From Bryobacterales bacterium (GTDB lineage: Bacteria; Acidobacteriota; Terriglobia; Bryobacterales; Bryobacteraceae), in the NCBI GenBank assembly GCA_003142185.1, contig PLOR01000009.1, forward strand, positions 91,410 to 133,691: 42,282 nt of DNA. The letters are read 5' to 3'. A program made the position numbers and the translations under genes. The notes below the pieces were generated by a model, which was not told where the DNA came from, ran no database searches, and was given only the letters and a program-made list of their open reading frames with translations. Shown here one piece after another: positions 8,186 to 17,225 of this stretch. Positions within the stretch are counted from its first letter, which is position 1. Each line of letters starts with the position of its first letter.

Positions 8186-10660
8186 TCACTCGTTGCGCAA
8201 AACAGTGAAGGGCTTCTGGCGAACGGTGCGCAGGATCGACGCCCATCCGGCCGCGACCCCGGTCGCCACGCCCAGCGCCGTCGCGCCGAGCAGCACCCTC
8301 GCGTCCCACGCCGGCGCCAGCTTGCGAAAAATCACCGACAACAGCAGGCTCGCAAACAGGCTGCCCATCACGCCGCCGCTGGAGCCGGCCAGTGCGCCCA
8401 AAAAGGCGAACTCGGCCAGCATTCCGTTCCTCACTTGAGAGGGCCGGGCGCCTAGGGCTTTGAGGATGGCGATTTCGCGGGTTCTGGTCTTTTCTTCGGC
8501 CAACACCATGAGGATCAGGATGCCGGTTCCGGCGATCAGAATCAGCAGGGTAATCTCGCGCAGACTCCAGATGGCATCGGACGCCACCGATTCGATCGCC
8601 GCCGCCAGCTCCCGCCGGCTGATCACCGCAATGCTGGGAAAGCTGCCGGAAATCGCGCGCCTGACTGCATCCGCGCGCCCGTTTCTCACCGAGATGCCGG
8701 CCCCATAGGAAACGCTCAGCCCGGCGAATGCGGTGCACGGAAAGACCAGCCCGCCACGCTGTTCCTCGATGGCGTCCATGCGGCGCAGACCCACGATGCG
8801 AGCCGGAAGGGCTCTGCCGCTCGAGAGGAACTCGACGGTCTGGCCTACTTTCACACCCAGCATGGCGGCCAAAGACTCCGACATCACGGCCTCCGGCGCG
8901 GCCGCACCCGGCTGCCACCAGCGCCCCGCGGAAAGCGGCGCGGAAGGCGCGGCGCTGGAACAGGTGGCTGCCCAACGCTCCGGAGCGGAGGCGGGAGCCG
9001 GCACGCCGGCAACCTTCGCGAGCCGTAGGACGATCAGCGGAAGGAGTTCGACCGGTTGCTTCACGTCGGGATTGCGGCGCAGCAGATCGATCAGCGGTCC
9101 TTTTTGATCGGGGCCGAAGCCGAATACAAATAAATCGGCGCCAGGCAGAGGGAGCGATTGTTCGATGGCATGAATTACCGCCGCCGGAGCGAGCCAGGCG
9201 GCCGTGACACCCATGATGCCGACTGCCAGCGCCAGAAATCGGGTTTCGCCATGGAGACCCGGCCGGCCGAGATTCATCGGGCCTTGGATCTTCCAATATC
9301 TGGCGGCCCGGCGCATCACGCGTACCAGCCCGCTACCCGCAGCCAGCAGAATCAGCGCGCCGGCGGCCTTGCCAAACAGGTACGCGGCGCCGGCCTTCCA
9401 CGAGTGGACCATCCATCCGGCCAGCACGACCAGCCCTAGCAGTGACAGCAGCCCAATTCGCCAGCGTCCCGCCGGCCGCTGAACATGCCGGCGGAGCAAC
9501 AGCAGGGGCGGCGCGGCGCGCACGGCAGCCAACGGCATCGCGGTGGCCATCAGGGAGGCGAGCATACCCAGGCCCACCGCTTCGCCCGCTTGCGACCAGC
9601 GCCACTCGATCGCCACGGGAAAGAGCGACTGGCCTCTCGAAAGCAAAAGAAAAATCCGCTCCAGGGGAATCGCCAGAACCGCACCAATGGCACAGCCTGC
9701 CAGCGACAGACCCCCGATCTCCAGCAGATAGACGACCAGGATCTGGCTCCATCGGCCGCCTAGCACCTTCATGACCGCAACCGTGTCCAGCCGCTGCTCG
9801 ATGTGCAAGTAGATCACCATGGCAACTCCCAACGAGCCAAGCACCAGGGCGTTCCAGGCTGCCATATCCAGATAGGTGACGGCAGCGTTCAACGCGGCTG
9901 CGGCCCGTGGGTCGCCGCGGTCGCGATAATCCACCACCTGAGCGTCCGGAAACACCTGTTGGAAGCGCGCCTTCAAGCCCGTGGTGTCATGGCCGGCGCC
10001 AATCCGAAAGAGCAATCGCCAGGAGATCGAGTTCCCCTGACGGGCGATCTGCGACCGGTCAAATGCGTCGCCGGAAAGCATCACCCGAGGGTAAGCGTTG
10101 GGCGCGGCCGCGAAGCGGTCGGGTTCGCCGGCGATCAGCGCGGCGACGCGGAAATCCACTCCGTCGATCAGGATCCGGTTGCCGGGCACTACCGACAGCC
10201 GCTCGGCGAGCGTGCGGGATACAACTGCGGTGTCCGGCTGGAGAGCCTCGCCGAGCGGCAGGGCCGGGTCCAACTCCACCCTGCCGTACCAGGGGTAGCG
10301 GCGCGGATCCACGCTTTTGATGGAAATCAGCACCGGATCGGCCGCCTGATCCGAGGAGGCCATCGTATAGGTCTCGAGCGACTCGGTCTCTTGGATCCCC
10401 TGGCGAGCCAGGTCGTCTATCTCGCCGCGCTGTTCTTCGGAAGGGGGCTGGCGCAACGTCACGGCGACATCGGCGGCGATCCACTGGCGCATGTCGCCGC
10501 TGAGGCGGCGGGTAAACTCGCTCGCTACCACACGGGCTGCGCTCATGGCCCCGACTCCCACCGCCAGCGTTGTCAGGGCTACCGCGAAGTGCCGTCGGCC
10601 GCTCCACAGGTCGCGCCAGGCGATCTTGCATGCGATTCGCCAGAATCGAAGAGGTCTCAT
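8186..10660 (-). CDS. ABC transporter permease, FtsX/YbbP-like
   Basis: Inner-membrane permease of 824 residues with the FtsX/MacB-type fold. One membrane helix lies near residue 20 (FAVALTTLAVGVGAMSAARV), followed by a large extracytoplasmic domain. A cluster of helices follows in the middle (WNALVLGSLGVAMVIYLHI, then GGLSLAGCAIGAVLAIPLERI). A second soluble domain and a terminal FtsX core (EITLLILIAGTGILILMVLAEE, EIAILKALGARPSQVRNGMLAEFAFLGALAG) complete it. The double-FtsX layout and length match E. coli YbbP. I chose the ATG at 10660 because upstream in-frame sequence is a palindromic repeat. The partner ATPase lies downstream on the same strand. Confidence 0.87.
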   Translation of the reverse strand: MRPLRFWRIACKIAWRDLWSGRRHFAVALTTLAVGVGAMSAARVVASEFTRRLSGDMRQWIAADVAVTLRQPPSEEQRGEIDDLARQGIQETESLETYTMASSDQAADPVLISIKSVDPRRYPWYGRVELDPALPLGEALQPDTAVVSRTLAERLSVVPGNRILIDGVDFRVAALIAGEPDRFAAAPNAYPRVMLSGDAFDRSQIARQGNSISWRLLFRIGAGHDTTGLKARFQQVFPDAQVVDYRDRGDPRAAAALNAAVTYLDMAAWNALVLGSLGVAMVIYLHIEQRLDTVAVMKVLGGRWSQILVVYLLEIGGLSLAGCAIGAVLAIPLERIFLLLSRGQSLFPVAIEWRWSQAGEAVGLGMLASLMATAMPLAAVRAAPPLLLLRRHVQRPAGRWRIGLLSLLGLVVLAGWMVHSWKAGAAYLFGKAAGALILLAAGSGLVRVMRRAARYWKIQGPMNLGRPGLHGETRFLALAVGIMGVTAAWLAPAAVIHAIEQSLPLPGADLFVFGFGPDQKGPLIDLLRRNPDVKQPVELLPLIVLRLAKVAGVPAPASAPERWAATCSSAAPSAPLSAGRWWQPGAAAPEAVMSESLAAMLGVKVGQTVEFLSSGRALPARIVGLRRMDAIEEQRGGLVFPCTAFAGLSVSYGAGISVRNGRADAVRRAISGSFPSIAVISRRELAAAIESVASDAIWSLREITLLILIAGTGILILMVLAEEKTRTREIAILKALGARPSQVRNGMLAEFAFLGALAGSSGGVMGSLFASLLLSVIFRKLAPAWDARVLLGATALGVATGVAAGWASILRTVRQKPFTVLRNE

Positions 10661-10716
10661 CTCGAGCGGGCCCGGGACGCCATGAGATAGAAGCTTATCA
10701 CGGGCGCTGATTTCGA

Positions 10717-10828
10717 CGTGGCGCACGCACTCGTCGGTGCCGTGTCGAGACTCTTCTCGACACCTTGGCATGAGGCGCCTGGCGTCGGCACGAGTGCCGA
10801 CGCGGCACCGACGAGTGCGTGCGCCACG
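10717..10828. repeat. 112-bp palindromic element with two covarying hairpins
   Basis: Perfect 26-base inverted arms at 10717-10742 and 10803-10828. Directly inside each arm is a 9-bp hairpin with a 4-base loop (10742-10763 and 10782-10803). In matching orientation the two hairpins differ at six stem positions, and all six changes form compensated pairs. The centre is AGGCGCCT. It lies in the divergent gap between the permease gene and the FG-GAP gene. Confidence 0.8.
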
Positions 10829-10868
10829 CCGGATTCGGTTTGACAGTACTAAACCGGCCAACCAACGA

Positions 10869-10897
10869 TTGAACAACGGCCAAGAAACCGCTACTGT
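10869..10897 (+). promoter_or_regulatory. possible promoter of the FG-GAP gene
   Basis: TTGAAC (4/6) and TACTGT (TANNNT type) are separated by 17 bases. AAGAGGG then lies at Shine-Dalgarno distance from the ATG at 10915, so this gene has a normal leader. Confidence 0.35.
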
Positions 10898-10914
10898 AGA
10901 TCCAAGAGGGTGCG

Positions 10915-13890
10915 ATGAAACTGCTGCGCTGGGTTCTGGCTGTTGGCTGCTCAGTTACTGCGCTTGATGCTCAATCCTGTCCGGCATTGAATTTTCTGCA
11001 AGGGGCATCGGTTACAACGTACGACTCCAGCAGTATTGGCGGTCTTTACCGCCAACCGGACGGATCGTTCACCGAGTATAACTATGAGGTTCAATCTCCG
11101 TTTAAGCTGATCGATTCAGCCACCAACTTCCAAACGGGCTTTCTGTGCTCGGGGGCCGGAGCGCGCATATTCAAGACCCCTGCGGGTTGGGTTCCGCTGG
11201 CCGCTCAACCGGGGGCGTCGTCGCAAGTCGGGCTATTCTCCGATTTCGTTGGCGACGGCAATGTGGCCGGGCTGGGCGTCGCTCCCGCCGGCTTCGAGGG
11301 TCTTGCCGTCGATAGCCTGGCGATAACGCTCTTCACGCCGGGCGGCGGCCACAAGCCGATCGCCTATTACCCGGTGCCCGCAAACCCGATGGGCCTCCTG
11401 GTAGCGGACCTCAATAACGATGGCAAGCAAGATGTGGTGGTCATCAGCTTGGGCACCTATGCCTCCCCCGCTACCGTCGCCGTCTTCCTCGGCAACGGAG
11501 ACGGAACAGTCACGCCGGGGGCAACCTACGCCACGGGCTTTGGTGCGTTCGCCGCGGTGGCATTCGATTTCAACGGCGACAACAAGCTGGATCTCGCAGT
11601 CCTCACCGCTGGCAATGTTGGGATTTTCCTGGGGCACGGGGATGGAACCTTCGCCGCTCCCGTCAATTACCCGGTCGCGCAAGGGGCTCAATCCCTCGTA
11701 TTAGGGGATTTCAACGGCGACGGGCACGTGGACCTGGTGGCCGGCGCCAGCCAGAATCTCTCGATGCTGCTGGGCAATGGCGACGGCACCTTTCGCGCCG
11801 CCGTCAATCTGCCCCAGCATATCAGCGCCTACGCCATGGCTCCCGGCGACTTCAACAACGATGGCAAACTGGATCTCGCCATCAGTGATACGGATGCTGG
11901 CACGGTGTCGATCCTGCTGGGAGATGGAAAGGGCGGGTTTGCCGGCGAATATGACTATGTAGCCGGGTTCCAGCCCGGCAGCATCCTCGCCACGGACCTG
12001 GATGGCGATGGCAATCTCGACGTAGTCGTCGGCTTGGGCCATCCCGATGTGCTGGCGCCGAACACTTATTCCGACACCGTCACGGCATTTTTCGGCCGCG
12101 GAGACGGCACCCTTGTCGGGCCGCCGGCGTACTCGGTGGGCGGCGTCCCCACCTCCATGGTACTGGCCGATTTCAACGGCGATGGCAAGCCCGACTTGGC
12201 CGTCGCGGCCGGTGGACTCTGGATCATCCTGTCGCAGGGCGGAGGCAGCTTCAAGACTCCGGTTCAAATCGCCAGCCCATCGAATACCGTAGTCAGTTCG
12301 GTGGCCGCGGGCGATTTCAACGGCGACGGCAAGCAGGATCTGGTAATCGGGGCCAACTACGGAAGCGGCGTCTACGTCCTGTTGGGGAATGGCGACGGCA
12401 CTTTCCAGGCCCCCGTCGCGTACCCCATGGGCGGTTCGATCACCTCGGTCGCGGTGGCCGATTTTAATGGCGATGGCAAACCCGACATTGCGGCTTGCGG
12501 GATGGGGGCTGCCGGCGTCCTGTTGGGGAACGGAGATGGCACCTTCCAGTCCGTCAAGAGTCTCACCCAATTTGGCAACTGGCCGTATTGGCTGACGGTG
12601 GCCGACTTCAACAAGGACGGCAAACCCGATTTGGCCATCGCCAATAAGGGAACACCCGGCGTCGGCACCGACATCGGCGGCGTGCTGGTCTATCTCGGCG
12701 TGGGGGATGGCACCTTCCAGGACCCGGTCAGCTACCCCGGCGGAAGGTATCCCAATTTCATCGTCGCCGCGGACGTCAATGGAGATAAAATCCCGGACTT
12801 GATATTGTCCGCTACCAACCCGGACTTCACGACCAACTTCGAATTTGATATAGGGGTCCTGTTGGGCCATGGCGATGGGACGTTCGGCGCAACGTCGCTG
12901 TTGCTTACCGACACTGACCCGACCTACATCGCCGTGGCGGATATCAATGGCGATGGCAAGCAGGATCTGGCGATCGCTCACTACGGAGGCAGCACCTATA
13001 CCAGCTTCATGTTCGGCAACGGTGACGGAACCTTCCAGCCGGAGGTGGACCTCACAGCCACTTCCAATCCGAGCACGGTGCTGGTGACGGACCTGAACGG
13101 CGATGGAAAGCCGGACCTCCTGATCGGCCTCCCCGGGACCCTTTCGTTCTACATTTCCGTCTTCCTGAACATCTCCGGACAGCTTAACGACTTGAACGGC
13201 GCGAGTTTTCTGTCGGGTCCAATAGCTCCCAATTCGTTCGTTAGCGCGTTTGGCTCCAGCCTGGCTACGGTGACGCAGCCGGCCGCGTCGCCGTATCCAA
13301 CCAACGTCGGCGGCACCACGGTCACGGTGACCGATGCTTTGGGCGTGGCGCGATTGGCACCGCTGTCTTATGTCTCACCCACACAAGTCAACTACATCGT
13401 TCCGGGCTCGACGGCCCTGGGACAGGCCACCGTCACGGTTGCCAATGGCGGTACCACGTCCAGCGCGGCGGCCGTTATCGCGGCCATCGATCCGGGGCTG
13501 TTCCTGTTCGAGGGAACCGATATCGTCGCCGCGTATGTGCAACGGGTGAATGCGGACGGCTCGCAAACCGTGGAGAACATTTACACGCTCAACTCGAGCG
13601 GCGGAATCGTGGCGGCGCCCATCGATCTCAGCCCGGCCAGTAGCCAGGTGTACCTGGTGCTGTATGGGACCGGCCTGCGCGGTCACAGCTCCGCATCGAA
13701 TAGCGTCACCGTCACAGCCGGGAGTGTCGCCTTGCCCGCCCCAATATACGCGGGCGCGCAGCCGCAGTATGCGGGGCTGGACCAGATCGATGTGCTGCTG
13801 CCGCAAAGCCTGGCTGGAAAGGGCGACGTGGTGATTCAGGTCACTGTGGATGGCCAGGCCGCCAACCCCGGTCACGTTACCATTCAGTAA
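10915..13890 (+). CDS. secreted FG-GAP/VCBS repeat protein with Solibacter C-terminal domain
   Basis: Secreted protein of 991 residues. The signal peptide (KLLRWVLAVGCSVTALDAQS) is followed by about 130 residues of unrecognised sequence. Twelve FG-GAP/VCBS repeats then span roughly residues 160-755, each with a calcium-binding-like loop such as DFNGDGKPDLAVA and a partner strand LGNGDGTFQ. This forms a beta-propeller of integrin-like type. The last 230 residues match the TIGR03437 'Solibacter C-terminal' domain, recognisable in LNGASFLSGPIAPNSFVS and LSYVSPTQVNYIVP. The next gene starts two bases after the stop. The role is probably extracellular binding or adhesion; no catalytic residues were seen. 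Start supported by AAGAGGG upstream. Confidence 0.9.
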   Translation: MKLLRWVLAVGCSVTALDAQSCPALNFLQGASVTTYDSSSIGGLYRQPDGSFTEYNYEVQSPFKLIDSATNFQTGFLCSGAGARIFKTPAGWVPLAAQPGASSQVGLFSDFVGDGNVAGLGVAPAGFEGLAVDSLAITLFTPGGGHKPIAYYPVPANPMGLLVADLNNDGKQDVVVISLGTYASPATVAVFLGNGDGTVTPGATYATGFGAFAAVAFDFNGDNKLDLAVLTAGNVGIFLGHGDGTFAAPVNYPVAQGAQSLVLGDFNGDGHVDLVAGASQNLSMLLGNGDGTFRAAVNLPQHISAYAMAPGDFNNDGKLDLAISDTDAGTVSILLGDGKGGFAGEYDYVAGFQPGSILATDLDGDGNLDVVVGLGHPDVLAPNTYSDTVTAFFGRGDGTLVGPPAYSVGGVPTSMVLADFNGDGKPDLAVAAGGLWIILSQGGGSFKTPVQIASPSNTVVSSVAAGDFNGDGKQDLVIGANYGSGVYVLLGNGDGTFQAPVAYPMGGSITSVAVADFNGDGKPDIAACGMGAAGVLLGNGDGTFQSVKSLTQFGNWPYWLTVADFNKDGKPDLAIANKGTPGVGTDIGGVLVYLGVGDGTFQDPVSYPGGRYPNFIVAADVNGDKIPDLILSATNPDFTTNFEFDIGVLLGHGDGTFGATSLLLTDTDPTYIAVADINGDGKQDLAIAHYGGSTYTSFMFGNGDGTFQPEVDLTATSNPSTVLVTDLNGDGKPDLLIGLPGTLSFYISVFLNISGQLNDLNGASFLSGPIAPNSFVSAFGSSLATVTQPAASPYPTNVGGTTVTVTDALGVARLAPLSYVSPTQVNYIVPGSTALGQATVTVANGGTTSSAAAVIAAIDPGLFLFEGTDIVAAYVQRVNADGSQTVENIYTLNSSGGIVAAPIDLSPASSQVYLVLYGTGLRGHSSASNSVTVTAGSVALPAPIYAGAQPQYAGLDQIDVLLPQSLAGKGDVVIQVTVDGQAANPGHVTIQ

Positions 13891-13892
13891 GG

Positions 13893-15461
13893 ATGCGCGC
13901 TGCCGCGGTCCTTATTCTGGCAGCGGTCCCGCTGTGGGCGCAGCCGCCGGCGATCCGTACCGGCGGCGTGGTCAACGCCGCCAGCCGCACGCCGTCCATA
14001 CTGCCGGGCGGCCCCATCGCTCGCGGCGCGCTCTTCGATATCGAAGGAATCCGGCTGGGGACGGGCGCGCAGACAACTTCAGTGACGGTCTCCGCGCGGG
14101 GTTCCTCGCTCCGCGTCCCGTTGTACGCGGTGTCGCCGCAGCGCATCGAAGGGCGGTTGCCGGTGGGCGCGCCTCTGGGCGATATCTCGCTCACTGTGAC
14201 GGTCAACGGCGTGCCAAGTCCGCCATACGCGCTGAAAGTGGTGCGCGCCAATTTCGGTATCTTCAGCCGCAGCCAGAAGGGCTGGGGTCCAGGCCGCGTG
14301 GACAACCAGGCCACCGATGGTTCCCGTTCCCCCAACGGCCTGCGCAATTCGGCCCAGCCCGGTCAGCCGCTGGTTCTGTCGGGAACTGGGCTCGGTCCAT
14401 CGCGCCCCGAAGTTTGGATAGGCTTCCGCCGCGCGATGGTGGACACGGTGCGGCGCGGCGCTGCGGATACAGCCGATGAGATTGTGTTTCGACTTCCGCC
14501 GGACAGCCCGGCCGGCTGTTACGTTCCGCTTCAGGTTCGCCAGCCGGACGCTGCCCCGAGCAATACGGTCACGGTTTCGGTCCACGCCGGCGGCGGAACC
14601 TGCGAACCGCCGCCCGTCCTTCCCATGGCGGCGTGGGAAGGCCACAGCAGCGGCCTGGTGGTGATTTCGCGAACCGTGAAATCAACCGACTCAACCATCA
14701 CCGACGAAGGCATGGCGGTTTTTGTCGCGCATAGGGACCTGGGCCCGACGTTGCATCCGATCCTTTTGATTCCGCCGCTCGGAACGTGCACTGCGTACAC
14801 CGGTGCGATGGCCTCCGGGCCGCAGCCGTCGCCATCGGCCGCGGATGCGCTGATGTCATCCCCGCATGCCGCCGGGCGCGATGCCGGCCCGCGCCTCAGC
14901 GTAACGCTTGGCAATCGGAAACTGCCGATTTCGCCGGTGCACGGCGCACCCGGTGTATACAAGCGGATGCTGGGCGAGCAACGCGGGGAACGGCCCGGGC
15001 GCGGCGGGCCGCTCTTTCTGGAGCCGGGCACCCTGGTGGTGGCCGCTCCGGGCGGCGCCGATATCGGCCCGTTCTTGGTCCCGCTGCCGGCGCCGGAACC
15101 TTTCGTGTGGGAAAACCGCGATAACACCGGCACGGTGGATCGGCGGCTCGGAGTGACCCTGCGCTGGCGGCCGCTACCCGAAGAAGGCGTGATGCTGATC
15201 GGCTTGATGAGTGTCGACTCGTCGGCGTCCGCCTGGGGCGCGTGTTACTGCGCCGCGGCGGGCGCTGCAGGAAGCTTCACCATCCCGCCGGCGATGCTCG
15301 CCAACCTGCCAGCTAGCCAGCCCGCACCGACGGTTCCTCCACCGTCGATGTGGGTCTCTTATCTACCCTTCAACAACCAGAAGCCGCTCGACGCCCGCGG
15401 CCTCGACAACGGCCTCGCGATCAGTCTGTTCGTGCAAGCGCTGGAAGTGCAGGTTCGCTGA
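13893..15461 (+). CDS. secreted protein with TIGR03437-like N-terminal domain
   Basis: Secreted protein of 522 residues with signal peptide ending PLWAQ. Residues 20-230 resemble the Solibacter TIGR03437 domain (GGVVNAASRTPSILPGGPIARGALFDI, shown here only as its core NAAS...PIARG motif). It ends in the GCYVPLQV...SNTVTVSV segment followed by a cysteine (GGGTCEPP). The C-terminal 290 residues form a second, unnamed domain that includes WGACYCAAAGAAGSFTIP and MLANLPAS. The same domain order occurs in the minus-strand protein ending at 36061, so the two are paralogues. Translation is coupled to the FG-GAP gene: only GG separates stop and start, with the ribosome site in TAAGG. It may form a surface complex with that protein. 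Function unknown. Confidence 0.82.
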   Translation: MRAAAVLILAAVPLWAQPPAIRTGGVVNAASRTPSILPGGPIARGALFDIEGIRLGTGAQTTSVTVSARGSSLRVPLYAVSPQRIEGRLPVGAPLGDISLTVTVNGVPSPPYALKVVRANFGIFSRSQKGWGPGRVDNQATDGSRSPNGLRNSAQPGQPLVLSGTGLGPSRPEVWIGFRRAMVDTVRRGAADTADEIVFRLPPDSPAGCYVPLQVRQPDAAPSNTVTVSVHAGGGTCEPPPVLPMAAWEGHSSGLVVISRTVKSTDSTITDEGMAVFVAHRDLGPTLHPILLIPPLGTCTAYTGAMASGPQPSPSAADALMSSPHAAGRDAGPRLSVTLGNRKLPISPVHGAPGVYKRMLGEQRGERPGRGGPLFLEPGTLVVAAPGGADIGPFLVPLPAPEPFVWENRDNTGTVDRRLGVTLRWRPLPEEGVMLIGLMSVDSSASAWGACYCAAAGAAGSFTIPPAMLANLPASQPAPTVPPPSMWVSYLPFNNQKPLDARGLDNGLAISLFVQALEVQVR

Positions 15462-15572
15462 CCGAAACTCCCACCCGGAAGACCTTGCTGGTAACACCAA
15501 GCGATTCGGCCTCACCCCTGAATCGCGCTTGGTTTTCCGGAACTCCTTTGCATTCTTGGGAGCGAACGGTTA

Positions 15573-17225
15573 TCAGCGCACTCGCGGCGACTCCAACACA
15601 AATCCCAGATCGTCGAGCGTCGTCCAGGTGGCGCGCCGGTAGGCCACTACCGCCTTCTGATAATCCACGTAAGCGTTCACCAGCGAAGCTTCCACGGTGG
15701 CCAGTTGGCTCTGTGCCGTCAGGAGTTCGAAGGCGGTCACCGTGCCGAGCTGGTACTTCATCTGCTCCGCATCCACGTTTTGCTGCGACAGATCGCGCGA
15801 TGTCTTGGCCGCTTCCACCGATGCCTGGGCCAGATCGAGCTGCCGGTTGGCGGTCTCCACGTCGAGAATCACCTGCTGCTCGATTTGGCGCTGGCTATAG
15901 CGGTCGCGCACGCGATTCACCAGCGCGTCCGTCAGGCTGGCCTGCGCCGCGCTGCTGCGGACCGGGATTCCCAAGGTCAAACTAAAGCCGTAATAGGGCG
16001 AGGAAAAACCAAAGAGCTGGTACAGCGAATCCCCCAGTCCGCCGGTCACCAGGGAGGTTGTTCCCCCCACCGGCAATACTACCGGCAGTTGGTTGCCGCC
16101 TAGCCCACTGCTTCCCGCTTGCAAGCTCAGGTCCAATCGGGGCGTCATCTGGTCGCGGGCGACTCTCGCGTTCAACTCGTCCACGCCGACGCGACGGCCC
16201 GCCGCACTCAGTTCCGGCCGGTCGCGCCGGGCTTTGGCGATGGCCTCGCCGAGCGGCAGCGGATGGAACCCCGCGGGCGTCTCACGCGGATCGTCTTCCA
16301 ATACAATCTCCATCCCCAGCGTATTCGGCTTCAAGTCCGCGCCGATCAATTGGCGCAGGCCGTCCAGGGCCTGCTGGTAAGCGTACCGGCCCTGAATCAG
16401 ATCGAGCTTGCGCTGCGCCACCTGCGACTGCGATTGCAGGATATCGAGCTTTGAAATCGCCCCGAGGTCCAGCGACTGGCGGTCCCGCTCGTAAGACTTT
16501 TGCGCCAGGTCGAGCGACTGCTCCAGCACGCGGATGTTCTCGCGCGCCCGGATGGCTTCCCAATACTGCCCCGCCGCATTGGCAATGGTGGTAGCGATTT
16601 GCGCCTGGCTCTGCTCGGTGACGATGCGAAACTGAGTGCGAGCCACCATCAGCGGCGCGCGTATCTGCAGATTGCCGCGATTCTGCAACAGCGGCTGCGT
16701 CACCGTGAGATTCAGGCCGGTAGCAACGCTGGGGTTGAAGAAGTTGAAAGGGCTGTTGGAAGACGAACGGGTCGCGTTGAAGCCGGCCGTCACCGTCGGC
16801 CCGGCGCCCAACACCTGGCTGTAGGATGCCGTCGAGGTCTGCTCCAAATCGCTGAGCGATTCCGTTCCGCTGGTCTGGGCGGCTTCCTGCTGCACGGAGC
16901 GCTGCGCGTTGAATTGGAACAGCACCTGCGGATCGAACGGGGCGAAGGCGCTGGTGATCGCATCGGCCGCGGTATAAACGTCCAGTTGGGTCAGTAGGAT
17001 GCCGGTGGAGTTCTTCAGCACCAGGGCGAGAAAGGTCTTCAGGTTCAAAACCAGTTTGCCGTTCTGAATGCGCTGCTCCAGGCCATCCACGTCGCGCTCG
17101 ACCACGGTATCCGGATGGAACCGGCGTTCATAGCTTCCCAGCAGGGGAAACGAATCGCACCACGCCAGGCGCGCCGCGCCGGCCGCCGCGACCAGCGCCA
17201 GCGCGCGCCAACCGCCTCTACTCAT
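15573..17225 (-). CDS. TolC-family outer membrane efflux channel
   Basis: Outer-membrane factor of 550 residues with an N-terminal signal peptide (RALALVAAAGAARLAWC). It has two long coiled-coil repeats typical of the family: the first around QSQAQIATTIANAAGQYWEAI...VLEQSLDLAQKSYERDRQ, quoted in part, and the second around QRQIEQQVILDVETA with a QYL-like segment MKYQLGTVTAFELLTAQSQL near the C-terminus. It would form the exit duct for the adaptors and permease encoded upstream. The ATG overlaps the permease stop by eight bases, indicating coupled translation. It is the last gene of the operon, convergent with the Solibacter-domain gene. Confidence 0.9.
   Translation of the reverse strand: MSRGGWRALALVAAAGAARLAWCDSFPLLGSYERRFHPDTVVERDVDGLEQRIQNGKLVLNLKTFLALVLKNSTGILLTQLDVYTAADAITSAFAPFDPQVLFQFNAQRSVQQEAAQTSGTESLSDLEQTSTASYSQVLGAGPTVTAGFNATRSSSNSPFNFFNPSVATGLNLTVTQPLLQNRGNLQIRAPLMVARTQFRIVTEQSQAQIATTIANAAGQYWEAIRARENIRVLEQSLDLAQKSYERDRQSLDLGAISKLDILQSQSQVAQRKLDLIQGRYAYQQALDGLRQLIGADLKPNTLGMEIVLEDDPRETPAGFHPLPLGEAIAKARRDRPELSAAGRRVGVDELNARVARDQMTPRLDLSLQAGSSGLGGNQLPVVLPVGGTTSLVTGGLGDSLYQLFGFSSPYYGFSLTLGIPVRSSAAQASLTDALVNRVRDRYSQRQIEQQVILDVETANRQLDLAQASVEAAKTSRDLSQQNVDAEQMKYQLGTVTAFELLTAQSQLATVEASLVNAYVDYQKAVVAYRRATWTTLDDLGFVLESPRVR

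Noticed and set aside
10661-10876. N-terminal extension of the FtsX-like permease
   Set aside because: The added residues are translated palindromic repeat; the family N-terminus begins at the ATG at 10660.
11701-12981. Minus-strand frame of 426 codons opposite the FG-GAP repeats
   Set aside because: It is periodic only because the sense strand encodes repeats; no independent evidence of a gene.
10915-13890. CRISPR-like regular repeats in the FG-GAP region
   Set aside because: The periodicity is coding: repeats vary at third positions and encode FG-GAP loops, without constant spacers.
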